This document shows positions 20,401 to 30,520 of a DNA stretch of 64,000 bases, in pieces. This stretch comes from Histomonas meleagridis (taxonomy: Eukaryota > Parabasalia > Tritrichomonadida > Dientamoebidae): positions 248,001 through 312,000 of the forward strand of contig WSYJ01000009.1 in assembly GCA_020186115.1 (NCBI GenBank), written 5' to 3'. The position numbers and the translations under genes are program-made. The notes beneath the pieces are model-generated. The model saw only the letters and a program-made list of their open reading frames with translations, was not told where the DNA came from and did no database searches. The number at the start of each line of letters is the position of its first letter. Within the stretch, counting starts at the first letter, position 1.

Positions 20401-23400
20401 ACAAATACAGTAGTAAAAAGTACTGAAGAAATATAAAGAATTAGGAATTTAGAAAAAGATAATCATAACCTTAATAAATTGACAATTTGGATTAAGAAAA
20501 TATATTATGAACTTTGTCATAAGAATAGAACTCAATCTATTCATAATATGATCAATCAAATTTCTTTAAAGATTTTAAATTTAATCCAATTCCTCCAGGA
20601 TGATATAAAATCTTTATTAAATTTCAATAATATTGATGATATTCTCCTTAATCTAATGAATGTTTCAGAAGATAATTTTCAAGATAAAATTGAATTTATT
20701 AATGCTAAAATTCAAAAACAGCAAAATATTATAGGAAATAATAAAAATAATAAATATAAGGATTTAATCCAATCAACTTATTATGAAGATCCAAATAGAT
20801 GTCTTAGATGGTATATTATCAATAAAACTTCACCAGAATGTAACCTAGAACATGAAGAATTTATTAATGAATATGGCAAAAATTGGAACCAAGAAAAAGT
20901 CTTAAATAATTCAGATGAATCTGATGTCCCTAAAATTTTAACAAATAAAGATAATAAATTCTTAATTTATGAATTATTTAATGAAGATATGATCAAAGAA
21001 GCAATTAAATCGAGATCTAATTTATCTGCACATGGACCTGATGGTATATCAAATTTTATATGGAAACTTGGTAATGATTATACTGTTAAAATGTTAAAAA
21101 TTACTTCAGATATAGTTATTAAATCTCATAAATGTCCTGAGATGTTAAAATTAGGTAAAACTATTATGCTTAATAAAAAAGGTGATCCAAATGTTCCACA
21201 TTCTTGGAGACCCATAACAATAGCTCCAAGTTTTTATAGAATTTGGATGGTTATTTTATCTAAAGCTTTTCATGAATTAAATAATATATATCCTTTCATT
21301 TCAAGAAATCAAAAAAATTTCATGCAACATCTTAAAGGTACAACTGAACATATTAATTTAATAAACAAATTAATTCAACATGTTTCTAGAAAAGTAAGTT
21401 CAATATATTTAACTACTATTGACTTTTCAGATGTATTTGGTTCAATCCGCCATGATCAAATTTTTTAAGTTTTAGATCAATTAGGTTCTGATAATAAAAT
21501 AATTCAATTAATTAAAGCAACTTATAATAATTCATCAACTAAAATTCAAATTTCAAATAAAGGTTCTTCAGAAACAATTATTATTAATTGTGGAGTTGAA
21601 CAAGGTTGTCCTATTTCACCTTTAGCCTTTAATTCATGTTTAGATCCTTTATTAACAAAATTAAATGATAAAATTTTAGATGGTTTTCATTATAATAATA
21701 AACAAACAATTAGTGCACAAGCTTATGCAGATGATTTAATCCTGATATCTGATACAGAAATTGGTATGAATGATTTAATTAAAATAATAGAAGAATTTTG
21801 TAAATATGTAAATATGAAAATTCAACCAGAAAAATGTAGAACTTATAATTATATTAATCATGATGATAAACGTTATTCTGCTATAACTAATTTCAAAATT
21901 AATAACAATCTTATTCCTATGATGAATTTAAATAATGGAAATACTTATTTAGGTATAATAACTGCATTAACTAAAAATATGGAATTTAGATCCTCCAAAT
22001 ATAAAATAAATCAAGCTTTCGAAGATATTTGAAATATCTGTTTATCTTCCTTGAAATGGAATCAAATGGTTGATGCTATTAAAAGATTCATTACACCAAG
22101 TATAGATTACGTATTTATTAATGGTTCAGCTTCAAGAAATAAAATCCAATTTTTAAATAAAGAAATTAGATCAGCTTTAAATTCAAACTTAAAAGTTAGT
22201 TCATGATTATAAGAATTTTATTATACTGCATGGATAGATGGAAATGCAGGTTTAAAGGATCTAAATGATAGATATGATGATTTAATTATTTCATGTTTTC
22301 TTAAATTATGGTTCTCTAAAGATATTTTACTTAGAGATATATTTCGTTCACTTTGTTGGGAAGAAAAGAAATATAGGTATAAAAATGTCGATCAAAAACA
22401 AATCAAAGAAAATGATTTATTTAAAGATATCTTTAATATAGATCTTAAAAGAAATACACCTGGAACTTCAAACCTTTTTAGCCGGGTTATTTCTGTTTTA
22501 AAAAGATCTAACATTAAGATTGACTTATTTTATAAAGATGAAGAAGAAGAACAATTTGAACAATCTAATCAAGAAGAAGGAAATTTAGATCAAATTACGA
22601 TTACTTTTCCTGATATCGAAACGAAACTAGTAATTACTCCTAATGAATTACTTAAATGGATGAATGGATTTCATACTTTTAAACATTTTATAAACTTACC
22701 TTTATTACCTTTACAAGGGCATACATTTGAAAAATAAAAGAGAATTCTAAATTATCTAATTATTTTATGAATCAATATTTAAGCAAAATGGTAGACGATT
22801 TAATTAAATTTACAATAGAAGCTAGAACCAATAGTTATTTCACAGGTCAACATAGAAGATTAGCAAATGATGATAATAATAATTTATGTCCTTTCTGTGG
22901 TCAACAAGATTCTTTAAGACACAAATTAAATGATTGTAAAAAAGTTATACATACATTTAAAATAAGACATGATTCAGTTATTAGAGAAATTATAGAAATG
23001 ATTAAAGCAAAACCAGGAAGAAAACCAATAATTCATTTAGATTCAAGTATTAAAGATGAAAATAATCATACTTTACAAGGTAACATTAGCAATTTAAGAC
23101 CAGATATTTGGTACACTGAACAAGATTGTTTTTATTCAATTGAGATTACTATACCTTATGGAGACTTTAATGAAGAAGATGTTAATTCTTTAGAAATCGA
23201 ATATGAACAAAAGATTGATAAATATAAACCATAATGTGAAGAAATTAAAAATCAATTGGGAAAAGAAGCTGAACTATTTATTATTGTTATTACATCTTTA
23301 GGTGCATGGTATCAAAAATCTTTAAATGAGTTAAAATCTCTCGCAGGTTCATAGAATAATTTTAAACGTTTTGCTAAAAGAATTTTAATTAGTACGCTCA

Positions 23401-23621
23401 GAGAATGCATAAATTTAATATCCAAGAATTACGAAAATTTAGTAAATAATAATGAAGAAATAGAATAAATGATACCTCCCAGCGACTTAAGTGAGAACAC
23501 GAAGTCTTTGGATAACGATAGTTATTCAGAAACCGAAGATATAGAAGTCTTGACTTCAGAATAAATGACACTAGAGTGTATTTCTTCTTCCAGTAAAGAA
23601 ACGGTTCCCGAATCTAATTAG
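17440..23621 (+). pseudogene. Retrotransposon polyprotein, copy 2, with many stops
   Basis: Starts with ATG at 17440 exactly at the junction. Recognisable parts: DLRYFVGPN near 17965; 18-residue repeats about 18240-18790; zinc finger CQCECE...HYNKKH (about 19220); CPISECKYFTNN; CKQCN...HVKKQH (about 19610); RT with SAHGPDGISN (21025), WRPITIAPSFYRIW, TIDFSDVFGSI, GVEQGCPISPLAFN (motif B intact), QAYADDLILIS (21720); region 22030-22480 that is deleted in copy 1; FTGQHRRL, CPFCGQQDSLRHKLNDC knuckle (22890); endonuclease RPDIWYTEQDCFYSIEITIPYG (written in parts here: RPDIWY and EITIPYG, about 23095-23165). Stops such as those at 21466-21468 and 23232-23234 break every long frame. Confidence 0.85.
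18240..18790 (+). repeat. 18-residue coding repeats in retroelement 2
   Basis: About ten units of 18 residues, for example PTVVNHSVNPINETVTSN and PTITDNKIEPNNQTIISY, in the position of the repeats of copy 1. Two units carry stop codons. Sequence differs strongly from copy 1 but the unit length does not. Confidence 0.72.
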
Positions 23622-23722
23622 TGTTCCTAATATTGCAAACTTAACAAGTCAAAGCACATCGAGTGATTGACTTTAATCTTTAATTAATAACTAATTTAAT
23701 GCTTTAAATCAATTTAAAGAAA

Positions 23723-23737
23723 CCACACGGGAGGAGA
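23723..23737 (+). repeat. Target-site copy 3
   Basis: CCACACGGGAGGAGA at the 3' end of retroelement 2, followed by T8 (23738-23745), which looks like the original 3' flank of the tRNA gene before any insertion. Confidence 0.92.
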
Positions 23738-24114
23738 TTTTTTTTCCAAGAAAAAAAATAACAATTCTCATATACCCTTATCTTTAATAATACTAAAGGA
23801 ATATGAATGAAAAATTTAAGAATAAATTCTTTATATTTTTTTTAAAGATATTAATTTACATAAGAAAATGAAAAATTAAATATTTAATTGAATGATATAT
23901 ACTGTCAAAAAAAGGTTTCTCACTTTTTTGAATTTGTCAGAAATTTTTTTCAAATAAAATTAATTTTTCTAGACATACAATAAATTATTTTTAAGAAAAC
24001 TAAAATTAATTATGAAGTAAATATATATATTATATAATAATTTAATAATAATTTGATTGGCTATTTATTGAGATGACTTAATTTTTGTATTTTTATATGC
24101 AATAATCTCTGTTA
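23738..24114. other. AT-rich spacer
   Basis: Starts with the T8 run, then about 370 bases of AT-rich sequence with poly-A and poly-T tracts. No gene or repeat seen. Confidence 0.55.
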
Positions 24115-25035
24115 ATCCAGCCAAACTCTTTTTGGGTAAATAGTGATTCATTATCACTTAAATCGGAGTTGTTAATAATATCTTCAAGATAATCCTTGCG
24201 AATAATGCAATATTCGGAATAACTGATGCTCGAATCTTCAAATCAGCACGATAGAAAGCGTTTCGATTATTTGAAGATATCGTAGCTTTCTCCATGCTAT
24301 AAATATTTATGTGAAATAGGTCAATTTGGCTTCCTTTTTTATATGCTGATCTGCAAAATGCCTTTTCTTTTTTAAACACACCAAAAGTAACCAAATCTAA
24401 AGGCTGAAATAAATTTGTTGTATGTGGAGGAAATGTAATTGCTCTAATATTGTATGAACCTAACGTTTGCAGTATTTCTTGACTCACATGGGAAGAACAA
24501 TTATCCATTAAAATAATTGCATGAGAATCAGCTAATTACATTGCATTTCTAGTATTTTGTATGTATGGGATTATTATATTTTTCAAATACTCATGAAATA
24601 TATTTGTAGTGACATAACTTTTTTCCTGATATGAATAGACAAAATCCTGATTATTTTTATATCCTGAATTAAGTAGTTCTTCATCAAGAGTCTTTCTATT
24701 TGATACAATAAGAGGAGGACAAGCATCACCTGCCATAGAAATCGCTGCACAAATTGAAATTTTTTATTTGCTCTTTTGATCGAAAACTGAACTCTTCTTA
24801 CATTGAATTTAATTGGAGCTATTACTCTTTTTGTTTTTCTGTCTACCCAATCGCTTGATGAAGCTTCATCAATATTAATTATAAGCTCTGTGGGTGTATC
24901 TTGAACGAAATTAATCAAATTTTCAATATGGCCTTTTGCTGTCATTTTGGAAACTGTGAGCCTCTTTTCTTCTGGGTATGCTGTGTATGTAGTGATTTTG
25001 TCACTATGCTTATTAAGCAAATTTATGTACCATGA
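24115..25035 (-). pseudogene. Tigger/pogo-like DDE transposase remnant
   Basis: Minus-strand fragments assemble into the catalytic domain of a pogo/Tigger-type (DDE_1) cut-and-paste transposase. The first Asp is in LIINIDEASSSDWVDRKTKR (24840-24900 region), the second in ILMDNCSSHVSQEIL, and the third in FPPHTTNLFQPLDLVTFGVF. A frameshift near 24775 and a TAA near 24537 separate the pieces. The N-terminal DNA-binding part is missing because the frame runs straight into the (AC)n end of the foldback element at 25036, which therefore probably inserted into this gene later. Confidence 0.75.
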
Positions 25036-25338
25036 ACACACACACACACAGCGCTATGTGAGCTTCGTGCTACGCACTCGCTCCCACTCGCGCTACATAA
25101 ACTAAAGGATGAACGGCTAAAATCGATTGAATTATCATAAATCGGTTGGTTTTGATTGAAAGTAATAAAATATATTTAAATTCATGATGACATTTATATT
25201 TAAAATGTGTGAGGCATTAATCCGGCTGAGTTGTTGTTAATCCTATGTGGATTTTAGTGTTTTGTTGTTAATCCTATGTAGATTTTAGTGTTTGGAGCTT
25301 AAAGTTGTTATTAACTGAGATTTTGAATGTAAAAAAGT
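25036..25338 (+). repeat. Left terminal inverted repeat
   Basis: Begins with (AC)7A at 25036-25050 and a GC-rich block up to about 25097, then AT-rich sequence. It is the reverse complement of about 29368-29669 with about two mismatches in the first 290 bases. Confidence 0.85.
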
Positions 25339-26690
25339 ACCTTTTAATTTTCAAAGATGTTTTTTTAACCCTTTTTTTAACCCCTTTTTTTAACCCTTTA
25401 CGAAACGGAGAAAATGAGCATTTATTGAAGGATTTAACGCAAAAGTTGACGGTTGATATATCGGTAAGAATTTGACGTTTATCCTATGTGGATTTTAGTG
25501 TTTGGAGCTTAAAGTTGTTATTAACTGAGGTTTTGAATGTAAAAAGTACCTTTTAATTTTCAAAGATGTTTTTTTAACCCTTTTTCTAACCCTTTTTTTA
25601 ACCCTTTACGAAACGGAGTAAATGAACATTTATTGAAGGATTTAACGCAAAAGTTGACGGTTGATATATCGGTAAGAATTTGTTGTTAATCCTATGTGGA
25701 TTTTAGTGTTTGGAGCTTAAAGTTGTTATTAACTGAGATTTTGAACTCAAAAAGTACCTTTTAATTTTCAAAGATGTTTTTTTAACCCTTTTTTTAACCC
25801 TTTTTTTAACCCTTTACGAATCGGAGAAAATGAGCATTTATTGAAGGATTTAACGCAAAAGTTGACGGTTGATATATCGGTAAGAATTTGACGTTTATCC
25901 TATGTGGATTTTAGTGTTTGGAGCTTAAAGTTGTTATTAACTGAGGTTTTGAATGTAAAAAGTACCTTTTAATTTTCAAAGATGTTTTTTTAACCCTTTT
26001 TCTAACCCTTTTTTTAACCCTCAACGAAACGGAGAAAATGAGCATTTATTGAAGGATTTAACGCAAAAGTTGACGGTTGATATATCGGTAAGAATTTGTT
26101 GTTAATCCTATGTGGATTTTAGTGTTTGGAGCTTAAAGTTGTTATTAACTGAGATTTTGAATGTAAAAAGTACCTTTTAATTTTCAAAGATGTTTTTTTA
26201 ACCCTTTTTTTAACCCTTTACGAAACGGAGAAAATGAGCATTTTTTGAATGATTTAACGCAAAAGTTGACGGTTGATATATCGGTAAGAATTTGTTGTTA
26301 ATCCTATGTAGATTTTAGTGTTTGGAGCTTAAAGTTGTTATTAACTGAGGTTTTGAATGTAAAAAGTACCTTTTAATTTTCAAAGATGTTTTTTTAACCC
26401 TTTTTCTAACCCTTTTTTTAACCCTTTACGAATCGGAGAAAATGAGCATTTATTGAAGGATTTAACGCAAAAGTTGACGGTTGATATATCGGTAAGAATT
26501 TGACGTTTATCCTATGTGGATTTTAGTGTTTGGAGCTTAAAGTTGTTATTAACTGAGGTTTTGAATGTAAAAAGTACCTTTTAATTTTCAAAGATGTTTT
26601 TTTAACCCTTTTTCTAACCCTTTTTTTAACCCTTTACGAATCGGAGAAAATGAGCATTTATTGAAGGATTTAACGCAAAAGTTGAATGAC
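25234..26690 (+). repeat. Left tandem array, about seven units of 190-210 bp
   Basis: The marker GGAGCTTAAAGTTGTTATTA recurs near 25294, 25502, 25711, 25920, 26127, 26320 and 26531. Each unit also holds runs of TTTTTTTAACCC, then ACGAAACGGAGAAAATGAGC and GTTGACGGTTGATATATCGG. Units alternate between GACGTTTATCC and TGTTGTTAATCC at their junctions, suggesting a higher-order two-unit repeat. Confidence 0.85.
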
Positions 26691-28261
26691 AAAAAAATAA
26701 ATTATTTTCAAACGAAACCGTAAAGTTTTTTTAATTTTGTAAAATCATCCGAAAAACGCTTATTTTATCCGATTCGTTAAGGGTTAAAAAAAGGGTTCAT
26801 TTTTTTATTTTTTTAACCCTCAAAAATTTTGTGTCCAAAATATCTGATGAATGGCAATGTAAAATTTTCACCGGGACACGACTTAGTGGCAAAACGATTA
26901 ATAATTGATCGAGTACCGATTATGGGCAAATGATTTGAATGCTACCTTTGCATCGAAAGAAGAACGCGCTCATCACAGAGCATTTTTTCAACACTTTGCC
27001 ATCGGCAAATGTAAATTATATAAAAATAACTATCACATAACGAGATATTTTAATTTTTAAATTTCAATGTCAGTTTTTCACTTTTTCAATGAACGCCTTA
27101 CGTTCAATTCCCTTACGTAGCGTTTTTTATCAACGCCTCAAGTTCGATTCCCATCACCATTGAATTTAATTTTTGAACATTTTTTTTGCTCTTCCTTGTA
27201 TTTCACATAACATTTCATTTTTCCTTAACGTTCGACTCTAACACTCATCCTTAACGTTCACATTATCCTTCGTCATAAACTTCGTCATAAAATATTTTTT
27301 ACATTTGCCACTCAATTCGTTGTCGATTCAAAAATTTTTACGTTTGACACTAATTGAAAACATGATTCAAATCTTGTTTTCTGAACTCATTCAAATATCA
27401 TTTTTGCCCGCCAATTTTTCATCCTTAACGTTCAATTACCACCTAAATTTTTTTCATTGTAAAATAATTCAATACTTTACTTTTTACGTCATTGAAAAAA
27501 AATGCTCCTGTGTGGAGAAACACGCGTTTTAAGATTTCAATGCAAAATTAACTTTTTCAGAACTCATTCAAATCATTTTGCCCGCCAATTTTTCAGTACT
27601 CATTCAATTATTAATCGTTTTGCCACTAAATTCAATGTCAATTCAAAAATTTTTACATTTGCCATTCATCGTAAATATTTTTCTTTATCCTTTCAAATAA
27701 TTTTTACAACGAATTTTACAACAATCACTCGACCGTTAAAATTCATCAACCGTCATTTTCTCCGTCCGTTAATTTATACCAAAAATCAAACAGAAAACCG
27801 TTAAGAAAATTTTTTTGAAAACCGTTATAAAAAGTTTATTTATTACAATCTACTTTTTCAGCGGTTGTTCAAATTCATCAACCGTCATTTTCTCCGTCCG
27901 TTAATTTTTCGTAAACGTATCACTAACGAACGTTAATTTTTTTCAAAGGTTAACTTTAACCTTTTTTTTAACCCTTTTTTTAACCCTTTACGAAACGGTG
28001 TAAACGTGCGATTTTTGGCATCCGTTAAGTAATGACATGTTATATGAAATGAAAAGACATGTCAAATGAAATGGAAAGACATGTGATATGAAATGATAAG
28101 ACATGTTATATGAAATGAATTTTCGGAAATGTTATGTGAAAATGAAAAACAGAAATGTTATGTGAAATGTTTACATAAAAGTGACACAGACATGTGATAT
28201 GAAAATTTACACAAAAAGTGACATAATAAATATGAAAAATATATATTAAAAATTAAAGGTT
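26691..28261. other. Non-coding core of the foldback element
   Basis: No credible coding frame. It contains degraded AACCC tracts, a duplicated segment ATTCATCAACCGTCATTTTC (about 27737 and 27869), several ACCGTTA copies, and a short-period region (28030-28230) built on GACATGT and ATATGAAATG. Confidence 0.6.
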
Positions 28262-29440
28262 AAAGTTAACCTAAAAGTTAACCTTTTTTTTAACCTTACA
28301 GTAGCTCCTGTAAACATGCAATTTCAGCGTTAAATCATTCAAAAAATGCTCATTTTCTCCGTTTCGTAAAGGGTTAAAAAAAGGGTTAAAAAAAAGGTTA
28401 AAGTTAACCCTCAAAATTTTAATGATACTTTTTACATTCAAAATCTCAGTTAATAACAACTTTCGACATAGAATTAACGTCAAATTCTTACCGATATATC
28501 AACCTCCAACTTTTGCGTTAAATCATTCAAAAAATGCTCATTTTCTCCGTTTCGTAAAGGGTTAAAAAAAGGGTTAAAAAAAAGGTTAAAGTTAACCCTC
28601 AAAATTTTAATGATACTTTTTACATTCAAAATCTCAGTTAATAACAACTTTCGACAGAGGATTAACGTCAAATTCTTACCGATATATCAACCTCCAACTT
28701 TTGCGTTAAATCATTCAAAAAATGCTCATTTTCTCCGTTTCGTAAAGGGTTAAAAAAAGGGTTAAAAAAAAGGTTAAAGTTAACCCTCAAAATTTTAATG
28801 ATACTTTTTACATTCAAAATCTCAGTTAATAACAACTTTCGACAGAGGATTAACGTCAAATTCTTACCGATATATCAACCTCCAACTTTTTGCGTTAAAT
28901 CATTCAAAAAATGCTCATTTTCTCCGTTTCGTAAAGGGTTAAAAAAAGGGTTAAAAAAAAGGTTAAAGTTAACCCTCAAAATTTTAATGATACTTTTTAC
29001 ATTCAAAATCTCAGTTAATAACAACTTTCGACAGAGGATTAACGTCAAATTCTTACCGATATATCAACCTCCAACTTTTGCGTTAAATCATTCAAAAAAT
29101 GCTCATTTTCTCCGTTTCGTAAAGGGTTAAAAAAAGGGTTAAAAAAAAGGTTAAAGTTAACCCTCAAAATTTTAATGATACTTTTTACATTCAAAATCTC
29201 AGTTAATAACAACTTTCGACAGAGGATTAACGTCAAATTCTTACCGATATATCAACCTCCAACTTTTGCGTTAAATCATTCAAAAAATGCTCATTTTCTC
29301 CGTTTCGTAAAGGGTTAAAAAAAGGGTTAAAAAAAAGGTTAAAGTTAACCCTCAAAATTTTAATGATACTTTTTACATTCAAAATCTCAGTTAATAACAA
29401 CTTTAAGCTCCAAACACTAAAATCTACATAGGATTAACAA
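28262..29440 (-). repeat. Right tandem array, six 188-bp units, inverted
   Basis: The marker CATTCAAAATCTCAGTTAAT recurs near 28437, 28625, 28812, 29000, 29188 and 29376, a nearly constant 188-bp step. Units are almost identical and are inverted relative to the left array. The short open frames repeated here on the minus strand are a by-product of the array. Confidence 0.87.
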
Positions 29441-29669
29441 CAAAACACTAAAATCCACATAGTATTAACAACAACTCAGCCGGATTCATGCCTCACACAT
29501 TTTAAATATAAATGTCATCATGAATTTAAATATATTTTATTACTTTCAATCAAAACCAACCGATTTATGATAATTCAATCGATTTTAGCCGTTCATCCTT
29601 TAGTTTATGTAGCGCGAGTGGGAGCGAGTGCGTAGCACGAAGCTCACATAGCGCTGTGTGTGTGTGTGT
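29368..29669 (-). repeat. Right terminal inverted repeat
   Basis: Reverse complement of the left terminus, ending in T(GT)7 at 29655-29669. The next base is A followed by TTTTT. Confidence 0.85.
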
Positions 29670-29779
29670 ATTTTTAGGAATTTGTAATGACTTCTATGCC
29701 ATTTTCACATCATATTGGCCATTTTCCGTTTCAATATAACCATTATGTTTTTCATAAAAAGCTTCGCTATGTATTTGCA

Positions 29780-30440
29780 AATGCAAATGCACCAGAAATG
29801 ATTTAACAGCGAGTAAAGAGGTTATGTATGTAGAATTTATTTAGATCAATTGACAAATTTATCAGAAAGTATTCAACAAATTTACATTGATGGATCAAAT
29901 TGTACAATTTTGACAAGTAGAAATATGGGAAGATCTAAATTTGAAAGAAGAGCAGTTCAATCATCATTAATCGATGGATGTAGAAAAATCAATATTTTAG
30001 CAGCTGTTAGTTTAAATTATGGTTGGGTATACCATGAAACTGAAACAAATAATGTTGATGCAATTCGATTTGAAGAATGTTTTAAAAATTTAATTAATGA
30101 TTTAAGAACAAAATATTAAAATCAAAAATTTGTTATGAATTCAAATAATTATTCAATTCATCGACAATATGAACTACTTAAATTATGCCAAGAAGCTCAC
30201 TTTGTACTTTTATTTTCACCACCATATTCCCCATATCTTAATCCAATTGAAAGATGTTTCAGTCAAATCAAAGTATATGTAAAAAGATCCAGCAAAAAAA
30301 AATCAAATTCTTCTAGGTACAATTAATCTTTCTTTTGGGAAAAAAAGAGTTGTTCGGTTTCAGGTTTTTGAAGAAGCAATAAATGATGCAATTCAAATTC
30401 ATATTTTTACAACGAAATCAGGGAACCATTCAAAATCAAC
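29780..30440 (+). pseudogene. Tc1/IS630-like DDE transposase remnant
   Basis: Fragments of a Tc1/mariner-IS630 transposase: an upstream piece HKKLRYVFANANAPE, then IYIDGSNCTI holding the first Asp, NILAAVSLNYGWV, and FSPPYSPYLNPIERCFSQIK holding the third acidic residue. The usual second Asp (VxDN) reads MNSNN, so catalysis is lost. Stops (for example TAA at 30117-30119) and frame changes break it, and its C-terminal remnant (FEEAINDAIQIHIFTTKS) ends about 90 bases before the ATG of the NXF1-like gene. Confidence 0.72.
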
Positions 30441-30500
30441 TTTGGCGATTATTAACGAATTTGGTTGCTTTTTGGCGCGGAAAACAACCGTTCTTCGGCG

Positions 30501-30507
30501 ACCGTTA
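30501..30507 (+). promoter_or_regulatory. ACCGTTA motif before the NXF1-like gene
   Basis: ACCGTTA thirteen bases upstream of the chosen ATG at 30521, with a second AACCGTT at 30486. The motif sits just inside the boundary of the transposase remnant and helps decide the start. Confidence 0.5.
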
Positions 30508-30520
30508 CATCCTTGATTTT

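Larger units (their letters stand above)
17440..23722 (+). mobile_element. tRNA-Asn-targeted RLE non-LTR retrotransposon, copy 2 (older)
   Basis: A 6.28-kb element with the same domain order as copy 1, bounded by the 15-bp tRNA-derived repeat. Protein similarity to copy 1 is clear along the whole length (very roughly half to two thirds identical by eye in RT), so the two are related but distinct lineages sharing one target. It contains many scattered TAA, TAG and TGA stops while the frame is otherwise largely kept, and is even more AT-rich than copy 1. A T8 run follows the downstream target copy, as expected for the displaced original tRNA terminator. Confidence 0.86.
25036..29669. mobile_element. 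4.6-kb foldback element with long inverted termini and inverted tandem arrays
   Basis: The termini are inverted copies: 25036 to about 25338 and about 29368 to 29669 match with only a few differences over about 300 bases, each beginning with (AC)7A then GCGCTATGTGAGC. Inside each arm is a tandem array in opposite orientation (seven units of about 190-210 bp on the left, six units of 188 bp on the right). The centre (26690-28260) is non-coding. I see no transposase inside and no clear target duplication outside (left flank CCATGA, right flank ATTTTT), so it is likely a non-autonomous foldback or a MITE-like giant; the mobilising system is unknown. Confidence 0.75.

Noticed and set aside
17440-23621. 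Non-standard genetic code (TAA/TAG as sense) in retroelement 2
   Set aside because: Stops include TGA as well as TAA and TAG, and they replace Trp, Glu, Tyr and other residues of copy 1 rather than one amino acid. Host genes in the window end normally at TAA/TAG. Decay explains it better.
25380-26690. TTTTTTTAACCC tracts as interstitial telomere repeats
   Set aside because: The unit is not a regular telomeric heptamer or hexamer, is interrupted by variable T runs, and occurs inside a larger 200-bp satellite unit.
27305-27804. Short plus-strand frames of 75 and 100 codons in the foldback core
   Set aside because: Phe/Ile/Thr-rich translations of AT-rich repeat DNA without family features or a start motif.
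28271-29236. Repeated 63-70 residue minus-strand frames in the right foldback array
   Set aside because: They are identical frames created by identical 188-bp units, begin inside repeat DNA and resemble no protein.
29670-29850. N-terminal part of the Tigger-like transposase to the right of the foldback
   Set aside because: The minus-strand translation there shows no helix-turn-helix motif; the plus strand reads better as the start of the Tc1-like remnant.
30383-30520. 46-codon N-terminal extension of the NXF1-like protein
   Set aside because: The region overlaps the transposase C-terminus in another frame and the promoter motif lies inside it.
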